A stretch of 64,000 nt of DNA from positions 11,670,728 to 11,734,727 of the forward strand of contig CM029610.1 of NCBI GenBank assembly GCA_017311315.1. Direction: 5' to 3'. The notes under the pieces were generated by a model. That model had not been told where the DNA came from, ran no database searches, and saw only the letters and a program-made list of their open reading frames with translations. The translations under genes were made by a program, and so were the position numbers. Position 1 is the stretch's first letter. The number at the start of each line of letters is the position of its first letter. This DNA is from Dendrocalamus latiflorus. Its lineage: Eukaryota > Streptophyta > Magnoliopsida > Poales > Poaceae. Below are positions 25,025 through 36,421 of this stretch, piece by piece.

Positions 25025-28000
25025 ATGGCGCCCGGCGACGACCGTGTGGGAATGGTCGGCGGCTGTGCCATCCGCCGGCGGTCCTCACCGCTTGATGTGA
25101 AGTACACGCTCGAGGGGCGCAACCCGGCAACAGCAGACAAATGGTGGGTGGCGACGGAGAGGAAGGAGGGCTCGTACTCCAGCTTCTTGGGTCCGACGCT
25201 CGTGACGGAGGAGACGATCCGTGCCCTGCTGCGTGAGGGGAAGCTGTCGGACCGCCAGGCGGTGCGGCTGCCCGCCGATGACGAGGAACCGCGACCTGGG
25301 GAGTCGGAGGCGATTGTTTTCGTTGCCTACTTTGAAGCCGGGCTTCGCATCCCAGCCGCGATGATCGTTGGCGATGTGTTGCAGACCTTCAGGCTGGAGC
25401 TGGCACAGCTGACTCCAAACGCGCTAGCTCGCCTTGCCGTGTACAGCTGGGCGCGGAGGCGTGCTGGCCCAGCGCCTCGATGTTCGCCTTCTGCACGATG
25501 CACGGTGCCAGCCGAAGGAGCGGAAGGGGACGATCCGTGCCCTGCTGCGTGAGGGCAAGCTGTCGGACCGCCAGGCGATGCGGCTGCCCGCCGATGACGA
25601 GGAACCGCGACCTGGGGAGTCGGAGGCGATTGTTTTCGTTGCCTACTTTGAAGCCGGGCTTCGCATCCCAGCCGCGATGATCGTTGGCGATGTGTTGCGG
25701 ACCTTCAGGCTGGAGCTGGCGCAGCTGACTCCAAACGCGCTAGCTCGCCTTGCCGTGTACAGCTGGGCGCGGAGGCGTGCTGGCCCAGCGCCTCGATGTT
25801 CGCCTTCTGCACGATGCACGGTGCCAGCCGAAGGAGCGGAAGGATGGGACGCTATCGAACTTCGGCAGCGTCAACTTTATTCTACGGTCGCCGTGCGGGA
25901 AGCTCTTCCCCGCGAACTCGACTCAAGCGAAGTGGGAGTCTTGCTGGACGAGAGCGGTAGCAGCCTCGAGTGTACGGGCCAGCCGATGGCGTTCAACACT
26001 ACGCCCAGCATAACACTCAACCCCGAGGACAGGCGAAGGGCGCGAAGACTCGTGGGGATCACCGCCCGCTTCAACATGCGTGATCTCGCCGAGTACATTA
26101 TGTATGGCGCCTCCCTGCCGGGAAACTCCGGGACTACAACGTCCGTCCGTCCGTTTGCTCGCTACCAGCGCCCTCCGGCCTTCGTTAGCTTTGATCGTGT
26201 CCTTTCTATTTGCGGTCACTGCGTCGCTTTTAATCGTGTTTCTTGTCTCGCCTAGGAATGCGCTTGAAGGACGCGGAACACGCGGCCGGCATGTTCCTTG
26301 GGCCATATACGGCCCGGGAGCACGAGCAGCGTACGGCTGTAGTCGCGGAGGCGGGGCTGGGGCGAATAAACCGCGTGTACGCCGACTCAGACTTGGAGAC
26401 AGGTGCGGACGACGAGGGCGAAAGGTCACCGAGCAGAGCCAGGGATAGGGAGTGTGCCCTGGACGACCGGGAGGGGGAAGTCCCACCGCCCGCGGCCCGC
26501 GACGGTCACCGAAGTGGAGCCACCGTCTGCTGGCGGCCCCGGAGTGACGTCGCCGCCGCAGGCAGCGTCGGAGCTGCCCCTCTCGGAGGCCGGTGGAACG
26601 AGGTCTCCGCCCACAATGGCGGCCAAGACGGAGGTGCCCTCCGCGGAGGTCACTAGGGTGGGACCCCCGCCCGCGAGCGCTGCTGCCGTGGAGCCTTCTG
26701 CGGCGGCTACCGAGGCGGGACCTTCACCTTCTCCTCCCAGGGCAAAGCGGCCACGCTTGCGATCCCCCTCCATTGGACTTCGAGGGGGTTTGCCGTGGCG
26801 ACTTGCGTTGGGAGCTTGTGGGACTCCGACTCCGACGCCGAAGCCCCCATATGCAGCGTCCCTTCGGCTCCTACGCAGGCCGTAGCGGCCGGGGGGCGGG
26901 GGCCGCCGGCGTTAGGCCCCAATACGGAGACTCCCCGGTCCCCAGGGCCGACTCCGCCTGGGGGGACTGTCGCCCCTGTTATCGCACCCGCAGCTGGGGG
27001 GACGCCCCAACGAAGTCCGCCGTCAGCCACCGAAGGTATGCTGCCTTGCCATACTTTGGCGTAGCTTTGCGGTGTTCTCGTAGGACTGAGTGGTACATCT
27101 TCTTGCAGCGGAACTCATCCCCGAGGACGGGCGATCCCCGGGGCGCGGGGGCGTTCCTTCGGGAAGGGTGTCCAGCGCTTCCGAGGCTGCCCGCGCAAAC
27201 CCCGCGCCCGCGAGCTTAGTGGACTTCGTCCCTCCTCCGGAGGCATTGGGGGCGTGGCGCGGGATCGTGGATGACGCGGCCGCCAGCGTTGATCAACAGG
27301 CGCTGTTAGCCTACGAGACGGGGCGCCTTAGGGACGCGCTAGAGAACCGGTTGCGGGCCGCCGAGGAGGCCCTGCACGTAGCCAGGGGGACGCACTCCGC
27401 CAAGGATGATCGCATCCGCCGCTTAGAAGCCGAGTGCGCGGAGACGAAGTCGGATGCCGAGGCGCTCGTGGCGGCGGCATGGTCATCAGCCATACAGGCA
27501 GCGCAACGAGAGGTTGCGGAGGAGCGGGATGGCTTGCTCCAGCAAATTGCTGCGCTAGAGAAGGAGAAGGGCGAGCTTGCTGCATCTCTAACGGAGCAGG
27601 ACCGGACCCTGGGCGAGACTTCGGTGGCCGCGTGGGACGCCATGTTGGCCCTGGAGGTCACCCTTGACGGTCTCATTGCCAAAGTACCGCCCCGCTCCTT
27701 CGGGCCCGAGGAGCTGTCGCGGACGCTTCAGCGGATCGGGGATGCGGCCAACATTGCCCGCAGCTCTGCGACGACCTTCGGCGACCACTGCTCCTACGTA
27801 ACCTCGTGCCTGGTATGCGCGCTCCTGCGACACCGGGGCTGCCAGCATGTCGGCGAGCTGGCTGATCCTCGTTTGGAGTTGCCGACCGGGGCCGGGGTGA
27901 TGTCTAATGCCGTGCGCGCTGTTCGCCGCCCCGTGCAATTCTTCCACAAGAGGATCTGGGAGTACATTGGGGAAGCTGCGGCGAGGGTCGAGCTGCGTAA

Positions 28001-28034
28001 CAGCCTGTACAACGAGGGGAATCTCGGCCGGTGA
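25025..28034 (+). pseudogene. Gypsy accessory ORF (Transposase_28-like), frameshifted
   Basis: A likely start is ATG 25025 (MAPGDDRVGMVGG). The core (YFEAGLRIPAAMIVGDVL, then LELAQLTPNALARLAVYSW) fits the plant 'putative gypsy type transposon' domain, Pfam Transposase_28. A 316-bp tandem duplication (25213-25528, 25529-25844) repeats this core and shifts the frame. A possible intron ends at 26255 (CGCCTAG|GAATGC). A better one spans 27036-27108 (GGTATG..TTGCAG). The 3' half (27109-28034) encodes an Ala/Glu-rich coiled coil (EEALHVARGTHSAKD, then EERDGLLQQIAALEKEKG) and ends at a TGA at 28032. Such ORFs accompany large grass gypsy elements; their function is not established. Confidence 0.65.
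25213..25844 (+). repeat. 316-bp direct tandem duplication
   Basis: 25213-25528 and 25529-25844 are almost identical, both starting GACGATCCGTGCCCTGCTGC. The length is one more than a multiple of three, so the duplication breaks the frame of the Transposase_28-like ORF. Confidence 0.9.
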
Positions 28035-28162
28035 CTGGATGAAGTCCCGCGTCGTGACGAGGGTGGTCCCGCGGATTCGGAGGGCGGCGCAAACCCTCAG
28101 GTGTGACGTCATGGTCTCCGTGTGTTGGTGTGCATTGTAAAACACGAGCCCTTTGCCTTATG

Positions 28163-28168
28163 AATAAA
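28163..28168 (+). promoter_or_regulatory. AATAAA polyadenylation-type signal
   Basis: AATAAA lies about 130 bp after the stop of the accessory ORF, at a plausible distance for its 3' end. Confidence 0.35.
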
Positions 28169-28540
28169 GTACAAGTTGCCTCCCCGGTGTTCTGACCTGT
28201 GTGCCCGCATGTCCTGAGCAGCTACCCGACCCGGGCCGGCTACTAGTTTCCGACTGCGTGACCCGACGACGCCTTCGGCGGTGGCGGAGGGCCGAGGAGT
28301 CGCTGGACTTTTGGGCAAGCCGGGCTTCTTCGCGTGAAGCTTTGGCGCGAACGCGCATTAAGGAGCCGACCGAGTAGCGACTTCGAGCCTCCGAGGCTGT
28401 TTGTACACTTCTATTTCATGCCTTTGTAAACATCTTCCGATGAATATAAACAGGAGGGAAGGGTTTTAGTTGAAAAATATCGCCTGTGCCTCCATCCTTG
28501 CTTACAACCATATAGCCCGCTCGCCTGCACGCGGCAATCG

Positions 28541-28760
28541 CGCGAGCGCTCCGTCCCCTACCCATCGAAGTGGTGGCAGCGGAGCTGGCGCCTTGGTCGA
28601 GGTAGACGCGCGAGCGCTCCGTCCCCTACCCTTCGAAGTGGTGGCAGCGGAGCTGGCGCCTTGGTCCAGGTAGACGCGCGAACACTCCGTCCCCTACCCT
28701 TCGAAGTGGTGGCAGCGGAGCTGGCGCCTTAGTCGAGGTAGACGCGCGAGCGCTCCGTGT
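28541..28760. repeat. 68-bp tandem repeat, three units
   Basis: Units start at 28541, 28609 and 28677 with a partial unit at 28745. Each contains CGCGAGCGCTCCGTCCCCTA and CTTCGAAGTGGTGGCAGCGG. The complement of this unit is at 22590-22739. Confidence 0.9.
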
Positions 28761-28879
28761 GATGCGAACGCTGCAGGGTGCCTGCGGAGGCGAGCCTCTG
28801 CTGCCTCTGGCGCGATCGCTGCGAGGTGCCAGCGGAGGCCAGCCTCTAGTGCGTCTTACCGAGACTTAAGGTGTATGGA

Positions 28880-28971
28880 TGCATCGACCACACGTTGTTT
28901 TATACTCCGTGTAGTGCGTGGGACCATCGACCACGCCTTATTTATACTCCGGAGAGTACGCGTAGGGATAA
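28880..28971. repeat. TATACTCCG-type repeat units, left of the copia insertion
   Basis: Two units built on TTTATACTCCG..AGTGCG. The array resumes at 40014 on the other side of the copia palindrome; GAGAGTACGCGTAGGGATAA at 28952-28971 recurs at about 40115-40134. Confidence 0.75.
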
Positions 28972-29362
28972 TGATAGATAAGTCTCTATACTATGGTCTT
29001 TGTGGGGTTGTAACAACATGTCCTTGTGCCCCTGCTGCATGGTGGTCTTGCTGCCCTATCTAGGACAGCATCTTTAGGACAGCTTTAGACTAGCATCTTA
29101 GACTAACTTTAGGACAGCTTTTGACTAGCATCTTAGACTAGCTTTAGGACAGCTTTAGACTAGCATCTTAGACTAGCTTTAGGACAGCATCTTAGCATAT
29201 GCTTGGCTGGTTAGCAGCCTATAAATTTGTATCCCCAACCCCTCAGGTTGGTATAGCATTGTGTGAGAAATAAACAAGAAAATTGCCCCATCCCCAAGTG
29301 TCATCCTCTCGATGAGAGTAAGGATCTTGCTATCACCAACAGCAAGACTCCAGTGAGTAACA
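28972..29362 (+). repeat. Copia 5' LTR with internal tandem units
   Basis: The 391-bp LTR begins TGATAGATAAGTCTC and ends GTGAGTAACA. At 29065-29190 short units (GCTTTAGGACAG, GACTAGCATCTTA) repeat in tandem. CTATAAATTTG near 29219 is a likely TATA box. The first 220 bp match 34268-34492 and the complement of 34806-35040. Confidence 0.85.
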
Positions 29363-29364
29363 AG

Positions 29365-29377
29365 TGGTATCAGAGCC
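29365..29377 (+). promoter_or_regulatory. Primer-binding site, tRNA-Met type
   Basis: TGGTATCAGAGCC lies two bases after the 5' LTR end. This is the usual copia priming site complementary to the initiator tRNA-Met 3' end. Confidence 0.85.
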
Positions 29378-29549
29378 ATACTATCCTGTAGCCTGAGCAT
29401 CTCCTGCTCATCTCCTTCTCCGGCCTCGCAGCAGCCCCAGCCGGTAGCAGCAGCAGCTCCGGCTGTCCCCGCTCACTCCTCTCCGGAGACGGGCAGCAGC
29501 TCGTCAGAAGCAGCCCTCTCTCCACGCAACAGCCCCCCAGTAGCGCGCC

Positions 29550-30581
29550 ATGTCCGCAGGGCAGTCTCAGCGCTCGGTCGCCTCGAGCACGCGGCGTCAG
29601 CAGACGGCCGAGCTCGCCGCGGCAGAGCAGCGCGAGCGAGCGGCGGCGGAGACCGCTGCGGCGGCGGAAAGGGCGTCAAGGCTGGCAGCGGCGGAGCTGG
29701 CAGCAGCCAGAGCGGAGGTGGAAGCGGCGGCGGCGGCAGATGCAGCGCGTGCGGCAGCAGCGGAGGTCAAGGTTCTGCGCGGTAGCAACAGCAGCTCCAT
29801 CTCTGCTGATGACAGCGCCGACGCGGATCTTGAGCCGCTGGAGAGGGAGGCAGCGCGAGGGCGAGCGGCGCAGTGGGCAGCCGCGCACGCCCACGAGCGC
29901 GTTGGCAGCCCAGACAGGCGCGCACGCGCCGGTGACGCTCCTGGAGGAGGTGCGCACGGCGGCGGCGTACGGGTCGACGGAGAGCGCGGCCTTCACAGGC
30001 GACGCGGCTCTCCCTCCCCGGTTCGGTACCGTGGTCACCACGAGTACCAGGCTGTCGTCAGGAACGTCGGCCCCGGCGGCGGGTGGCCTACCCTCACCAA
30101 GACCAACTACGTCGAGTGGGCTGCGGTGATGAGGGTGAAGCTCCAGGTGCGGCATATGTGGGATGCAGTCCGGTACGGCGACGTCGACTACGACCAAGAT
30201 CGACGGGCGCTGGATGCTCTCATCGCTGCAGTCCCGCCCGAGATGCAGTTCTCGCTTACCAACAAGCGGACTGCCAAAGAGGCTTGGGACGCCATCGCTG
30301 CAGCACGCATCGGCAGCGACCGCGCCCGCAAGTCTACATTGCAGGCACTACGCAAGGAGTGGGAGCACCTGGCCTTCAAGCCAGGTGAGGACGTTGATGA
30401 CTTTGCTCTCCGTCTCAACACTCTGTTTCACAAGTTGGTGCAGTTCGGCGACGACACCTACGGCGAGAGAGCTGTGCTGCGTCCCCGAGAAGTACAAGCA
30501 GATGGCCCGCTCGATCGAGTCTCTGCTGGACCTCTCCACGATGACGATCGAGGAGGTGATGGGTCGCCTCAAGGTCGTTGA
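29550..30581 (+). pseudogene. Copia gag, frameshifted
   Basis: Begins MSAGQSQRSVASS, then an Ala-rich coiled coil (residues about 20-90) and a UBN2/Gag-like core (PTLTKTNYVEWAAVMRVKLQ, then FALRLNTLFHKLVQFGDD). Relative to the minus arm, 14 nt are missing at 30476/30477, which throws gag out of frame. The downstream part is read in another frame and carries the CCHC knuckle CHNCGKLGHWARDC at about 30842-30883. The particle protein cannot be made whole from this copy. Confidence 0.8.
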
Positions 30582-33500
30582 CAACGATGAGCCACAGCGC
30601 CTCTCGGGACCCGTCACCATTGGCGGGAAGCTCCTCCTCACTCGGGAGCAGTGGGCTGCCGGCCAAGGTGACAGGAAGAAGGGGGAGCCTTCTTCCACGA
30701 CAGGCGACCGCAAGCGTGGCAAGCGCAGCAAGCCGCGCAAAGACGCCCAGGCAGGGGCGCGAGGACATGCCGAGGGTGATGACCGTGGAGGCGCCCAGGG
30801 CGGCGCCGCTGGCAAGCAAAAGCCGGCACGAGACGACTCTTGCCACAACTGCGGCAAGCTTGGTCATTGGGCCAGGGATTGTCGACAGCCACGACGCGGC
30901 CAGGCCCACGTCGCGCAGGCGGAGGAGGAGGAGCAGCCGGCTCTGTTCATTGCTCATGCGAGCATCGAACTACCTCCAGCGGCACCGGCCGCAGTGGCTC
31001 TCCTCCACCTTGACGAGCCAAAAGCACACGCCCTCCTCGGCTACGGCTCCGGCAACGACAAGACTGACGGGTGGTGCCTCGACACCGGCGCCACCCATCA
31101 CATGACCGGTCGACGGGAGTTCTTCGCCGAGTTTGACTCTAGCGTCCGAGGCTCCGTCAAGTTTGGGGACGCCTCCGGCGTGGAAATCAAGGACGTCGGC
31201 TCCGTCATCTTCACCACCGTGTCTGGTGAGCACAGGCTGCTCACCGGCGTCTACTACATCCCCGATCTGCGGAACTCCATCATCAGCTTGGGACAGCTGG
31301 ATGAGAACGACTCGCGTGTCGAGATCGAGCACGAGGTGCTGCGGATTTGGGATCTTCGCCGCCACCTTCTTGCCAAGGTAACCAGAGGCGCAAATCGACT
31401 CTACACTCTTCACGTGCAGGTGGCACAACCCCTCTGTCTCGCTGCTCGTCGGGACGACGAGGCGTGGCAGTGGCACGAGCGCTTTGGGCACCTTCACTTC
31501 GAGGCCCTGAAGCGGCTCAGTGCCACGGAAATGGTGCGAGGCCTGCCGTGCCTTGACCATGTGGAGCAGTTCTGCGACGTTTGCGTGTTGACAAAGCAGA
31601 GGCGATTCCCCTTTCCCCAGCGGGCGAGTTTCCGAGCCAAGGAGAGGCTCGAGCTCGTGCACGGGGACTTGTGTGGCCCGGTGACACCGGCCACACCGGG
31701 AGGACGACGCTACTTCCTGCTGCTCGTCGACGACCTCTCCCGCTACATGTGGGTGATGGTCCTCGGCAGCAAGGGAGAGGCTGCGGACGCCATCAGGCGC
31801 ACGCAGGCTGCTGCGGAGGAGTGCGGCCGCACGCTGCGCACAGACAACGGCGGCGAATTCACGGCGGCTGAATTCGCGTCGTACTGCGCTGATGAGGGCA
31901 TTCAGCGCCACTACTCCGCGCCGTACAGCCCGCAGCAGAACGGCGTCGTCGAGCGGCGCAACCAGACGGTTGTGGGGATGGCTCGGGCCCTCCTCAAGCA
32001 GAGGGGGATGCCGGCTGTCTTCTGGGGAGAGGCGGTGGTGACGGCCGTCTACATCCTCAACCGCTCGCCTACCAAGGCGCTCGACGGCAGGACGCCGTAC
32101 GAGGCTTGGCATGGGCGCAAGCCGACGGTCTCCCACTTGCGGGTCTTCGGCTCCCTCGCGTTCGCCAAGGAGCTTGGCCACATCGGTAAGCTCGACGACA
32201 GGAGCACTCCGGGAGTGTTCATCGGCTACGCGGAGGGCTCGAAGGCCAACCCCGCATCCTCGACCCTGTCACACAGCGCGTCCGCATCTCGCGTGACGTT
32301 GTGTTCGACGAAGGGCGAGGCTGGACGTGGGACTTCGACTCTCAGGGACTTTGTTGTCGACTACGTCCACTTCGAGAGAGCCGGGGAGTGCTCCTCGACA
32401 CCTTGCTCGCCACCAGCTCCGGCGAGTGCTCCACCACCTTCGGCACCGGCTACGCCCCACTCTTCACCACCGGCCACTCCACGCTCTCCCGCACCGGCTC
32501 ACCACTCTCCTGCACCGGCGGCCACACCACCGAGATCGGCCCCAACAGCTTCGGTCCACGACGAGCAGCGCATGGTGGAGTTCGCTACTCCGCTGTCTCA
32601 CGACGAGGACCGCGTCGACGCCTACCACGACGACGAGCCTCTGCGCTACCGTACCATGGACAACATCCTCGGCAAGCTGCCCGTGGCGCAGCGCGACTTC
32701 GAGGCGCAGTTGCATCTTGCGTGTGACGACGGCGAGCCTCGGTCACTTGCAGAGGCCGAGAGAGACGCGGCATGGCGCGCCGCGATGCGGTTGGAGATGG
32801 ATGCGATTGAGAAGAATCGCACCTGGGAGCTTGCTGACCTCCCTCGTGGTCACCACGCGATCACCCTTAAGTGGGTGTTCAAGCTGAAGAGGGATGAAGC
32901 CGGTGCCATCGTCAAGCTTGGTGGCACGAGGCTTCGTGCAGCAGGAGGGGTCGACTTCGACGACGCATTCGCTCCCGTGGCACGGATGGAGTCCGTGCGA
33001 CTCCTCCTTGCGCTAGTTGCCCAGGAAGGCTGGCGTGTTCATCACATGGATGTCAAGTCGGCATTTCTTGACGGCGACTTGAAGGAGGAGGTCTACGTGC
33101 ATCAGCCGCCGGGATTTGCGATCCCCGGCAAGGAGGGCAAGGTGCTCCGCCTGCGCAAGGCCCTCTATGGCTTGCGACAGGCGCCGAGGGCGTGGAACGC
33201 CAAGTTGGATTCCACGCTGAAAGGGATGGGGCTTCGAGCAAAGTCTACCGGCGGGGCAGTGGAGAAAATGCCCTGCTGGTGGGTGTCTACGTCGACGACT
33301 TGGTGATCACCGGCACCAAGGATGCGGAGGTGGCGGCATTCAAGGAAGAGATGAAGGCCACTTTCCAGATGAGTGACCTGGGGCCTCTCTCCTTCTACTT
33401 GGGGATCGAGGTGCACCAGGATGATTCCGGGATCACGCTTCGACAGACCGCCTACGCCAAGCGCGTCGTTGAGCTAGCTGGGCTCACCGACTGCAACCCA

Positions 33501-34259
33501 GCCCTCACTCCGATGGAGGAGAGGCTGAAGCTGAGCCGCGACAGCATGACGGAGGAGGTGGACGCTACGCAGTACCGGCGTCTTGTGGGGAGCCTTCGCT
33601 ACCACGCCCACACACGACCGGACTTGGCATTCTCTGTCGGCTATGTTAGTCGGTTCATGCAACGACTGACGACGGAGCACCAGCAGGCTGTGAAGAGGAT
33701 CATCCGCTACGTTGCGGGGACTCTTGACCACGGCCTCCATTACCCGAGGTGTCCTGGCGCGGCACACTTCGTCGGGTACAGCGACAGTGACCACGCTGGC
33801 GACATCGACACCAGCAAGAGCACAAGCGGGATTCTCTTCTTCCTCGGCAAGTGCCTCGTTCACTGGCAGTCAGTCAAGCAGCAGGTGGTGGCCCTGTCCA
33901 GCTGTGAGGCCGAGTACATAGCGGCTTCCACCGCTTCGACTCAGGCACTCTGGCTCGCTCGACTGCTTGGTGATCTCCTCGGCAGGGACACTGAAGCAGT
34001 GGAGCTCAGGGTGGACAGCAAGTCCGCTCTAGCCCTGGCAAAGAACCCCGTTTTCCATGAACGGAGCAAGCACATCCGGGTGAAGTACCATTTCATCCGA
34101 GGCTATTTGGATGAAGGAAGCATCAAGGCGAGCTACATCAACACCACGGATCAGCTTGCGGATCTGCTCACCAAGCCTCTTGGAAGGATCAAGTTCCTTG
34201 AGCTCTGCTCCAAGATCAGGATGGTTCAACTCTCCCACAAGACGACACACAAGACTTAG
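30477..34259 (+). pseudogene. Copia pol (PR-INT-RT-RNase H), frameshifted
   Basis: In order: protease (WCLDTGATHHMTG, about 31074), integrase zinc finger (HERFGHLHFEAL, then CDVCVLTKQR), integrase core (DLCGPVTP, LRTDNGGEF, PQQNGVVERRNQ at 31660-31970), RT (MDVKSAFLDGDLKEEVYVHQ at about 33047; YVDDLVITG at about 33292), RNase H (GYSDSDHAGDIDTSKSTSG at about 33776) and a stop at 34257-34259. Breaks occur near 32240, 32330, 32920 (an extra G in LVARGF) and 33228 (loss relative to the minus arm). The catalytic DTG, D/D/E and YVDD residues remain, but no single frame spans pol. Confidence 0.85.
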
Positions 34260-34267
34260 GGGGAGAA

Positions 34268-34492
34268 TGATAGATAAGTCTCTGTACTATGGTCTTTGTG
34301 GGGTTGTAACATGTCCTTGTGCCCCTGCTGCATGGTGGTCTTGCTGCCCTATCTAGGACAGCATCTTTAGGACAGCTTTAGACTAGCATCTTAGACTAGC
34401 TTTAGGACAGCTTTTGACTAGCATCTTAGACTAGCTTTAGGACAGCTTTAGACTAGCATCTTAGACTAGCTTTAGGACAGCATCTTAGCATC
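34268..34492 (+). repeat. Truncated copia 3' LTR
   Basis: It matches the 5' LTR from TGATAGATAAGTC to GCATCTTAGCAT, then stops abruptly. The next bases (CACGCGAGATGTGG) are antisense integrase-region sequence. The TATA box and the rest of the LTR are absent. Confidence 0.85.
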
Positions 34493-34805
34493 ACGCGAGA
34501 TGTGGACGCGCTGTGTGACAGGGTTCGAGCCCTCCGCGTAGCCGATGAACACTCCCGGAGTGCTCCTGTCGTCGAGCTTACCGATGTGGCCAAGCTCCTT
34601 GGCGAACGCGAGGGAGCCGAAGACCCGCAAGTGGGAGACCGTCGGCTTGCGCCCATGCCAAGCCTCGTACGGCGTCCTGCCGTCGAGCGCCTTGGTAGGC
34701 GAGCGGTTGAGGATGTAGACGGCTGTCACCACCGCCTCTCCCCAGAAGACAGCCGGCATCCCCCTCTGCTTGAGGAGGGCCCGAGCCATCCCCACAACCG
34801 TCTGG
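34493..34805 (-). pseudogene. Palindrome loop: antisense copia integrase fragment
   Basis: On the minus strand it encodes the tail of integrase (MARALLKQRGMPAVFWGEA, then SHLRVFGSLAFAKELGHIG). It duplicates about 37070-37401 in the same orientation, with roughly 17 bases missing near 34525. It separates the two truncated, inverted LTRs and so forms the loop of the palindrome. Confidence 0.85.
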
Positions 34806-35047
34806 TCTGCATATGCTAAGATGCTGTCCTAAAGCTAGTCTAAGATGCTAGTCTAAAGCTGTCCTAAAGCTAGTCTAAGATGCTAGTCAAAAGCTGTCCT
34901 AAAGCTAGTCTAAGATGCTAGTCTAAAGCTGTCCTAAAGATGCTGTCCTAGATAGGGCAGCAAGACCACCATGCAGCAGGGGCACAAGGACATGTTGTTA
35001 CAACCCCACAAAGACCATAGTACAGAGACTTATCTATCATTCTCCCC

Positions 35048-36421
35048 CTAAGTCTTGTGTGTCGTCTTGTGGGAGAGTTGAACCATCCTGATCTTGGAGC
35101 AGAGCTCAAGGAACTTGATCCTTCCAAGAGGCTTGGTGAGCAGATCCGCAAGCTGATCCGTGGTGTTGATGTAGCTCGCCTTGATGCTTCCTTCATCCAA
35201 ATAGCCTCGGATGAAATGGTACTTCACCCGGATGTGCTTGCTCCGTTCATGGAAAACGGGGTTCTTTGCCAGGGCTAGAGCGGACTTGCTGTCCACCCTG
35301 AGCTCCACTGCTTCAGTGTCCCTGCCGAGGAGATCACCAAGCAGTCGAGCGAGCCAGAGTGCCTGAGTCGAAGCGGTGGAAGCCGCTATGTACTCGGCCT
35401 CACAGCTGGACAGGGCCACCACCTGCTGCTTGACTGACTGCCAGTGAACGAGGCACTTGCCGAGGAAGAAGAGAATCCCGCTTGTGCTCTTGCTGGTGTC
35501 GATGTCGCCAGCGTGGTCACTGTCGCTGTACCCGACGAAGTGTGCCGCGCCAGGACACCTCGGGTAATGGAGGCCGTGGTCAAGAGTCCCCGCAACGTAG
35601 CGGATGATCCTCTTCACAGCCTGCTGGTGCTCCGTCGTCGGTCGTTGCATGAATCGACTAACATAGCCGACGGAGAATGCCAAGTCCGGTCGTGTGTGGG
35701 CGAGGTAGCGAAGGCTCCCCACAAGACGCCGGTACTGCGTAGCGTCCACCTCCTCCGTCGTGCTGTCGCGGCTCAGCTTCAGCCTCTCCTCCATCGGAGT
35801 GAGGGCTGGGTTGCAGTCGGTGAGCCCAGCTAGCTCAACGACGCGCTTGGCGTAGGCGGTCTTTCGAAGCGTGATCCCGGAATCATCCTGGTGCACCTCG
35901 ATCCCCAAGTAGGAGAGAGGCCCCAGGTCACTCATCTGGAAAGTGGCCTTCATCTCTTCCTTGAATGCCGCCACCTCCGCATCCTTGGTGCCGGTGATCA
36001 CCAAGTCGTCGAGGTAGACACCCACCAGCAGGGCATTTTCTCCACTGCCCCGCCGGTAGATGGCCGCCTCGTGCGGACTTTGCTTGAAGCCCATCCCTTT
36101 CAGCGTGGAATCCAACTTGGTGTTCCACGCCCTCGGTGCCTGTCGCAAGCCATAGAGGGCCTTGCGAAGGCGGAGCACCTTGCCCTCCTTGCCGGGGATC
36201 GCAAATCCCGGCGGCTGATGCACGTAGACCTCCTTCAAGTCGCCGTTAAGAAATGCCGACTTGACATCCATGTGATGAACACGCCAGCCTTCCTGGGCAG
36301 CTAGCGCAAGGAGTCGCACGGACTCCATCCGTGCCACGGTAGCGAATGCGTCGTCGAAGTCGACCCCCTCCTGCTGCACGAAGCCTCGTGCCACCAAGCT
36401 TGACGATGGCACCGGCTTCAT
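35048..36421 (-). pseudogene. Copia RT-RNase H, long open frame
   Basis: A 457-codon open stretch with RT (VARGFVQQEGVDFDDAF, MDVKSAFLNGDLKEVYVHQ, YLDDLVITG) and RNase H (GYSDSDHAGDIDTSKSTSG, ELRVDSKSALALA). It is cleaner than the plus arm: single codons are lost (KEVY for KEEVY, SYLGIE for SFYLGIE) and the catalytic box reads YLDD instead of YVDD. Upstream pol is out of frame through the shared extra base at about 36396, so this domain is cut off from integrase. Confidence 0.85.

Larger units (their letters stand above)
28972..34492 (+). mobile_element. Ty1/copia element, plus arm of the palindrome
   Basis: 5' LTR 28972-29362 (TGATAGATAAGTC .. GAGTAACA), primer-binding site 29365-29377, gag from 29550, pol to 34259, a purine tract (TTAGGGGGAGAA) ending at 34267, and a 3' LTR from 34268 cut off at about 34492. 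Frameshifts in gag and pol disable it. The left flank ends GATAA and no matching duplication is found at the far end (40014). The minus arm 34806-39922 repeats 29443-34492 in reverse orientation. Confidence 0.9.
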
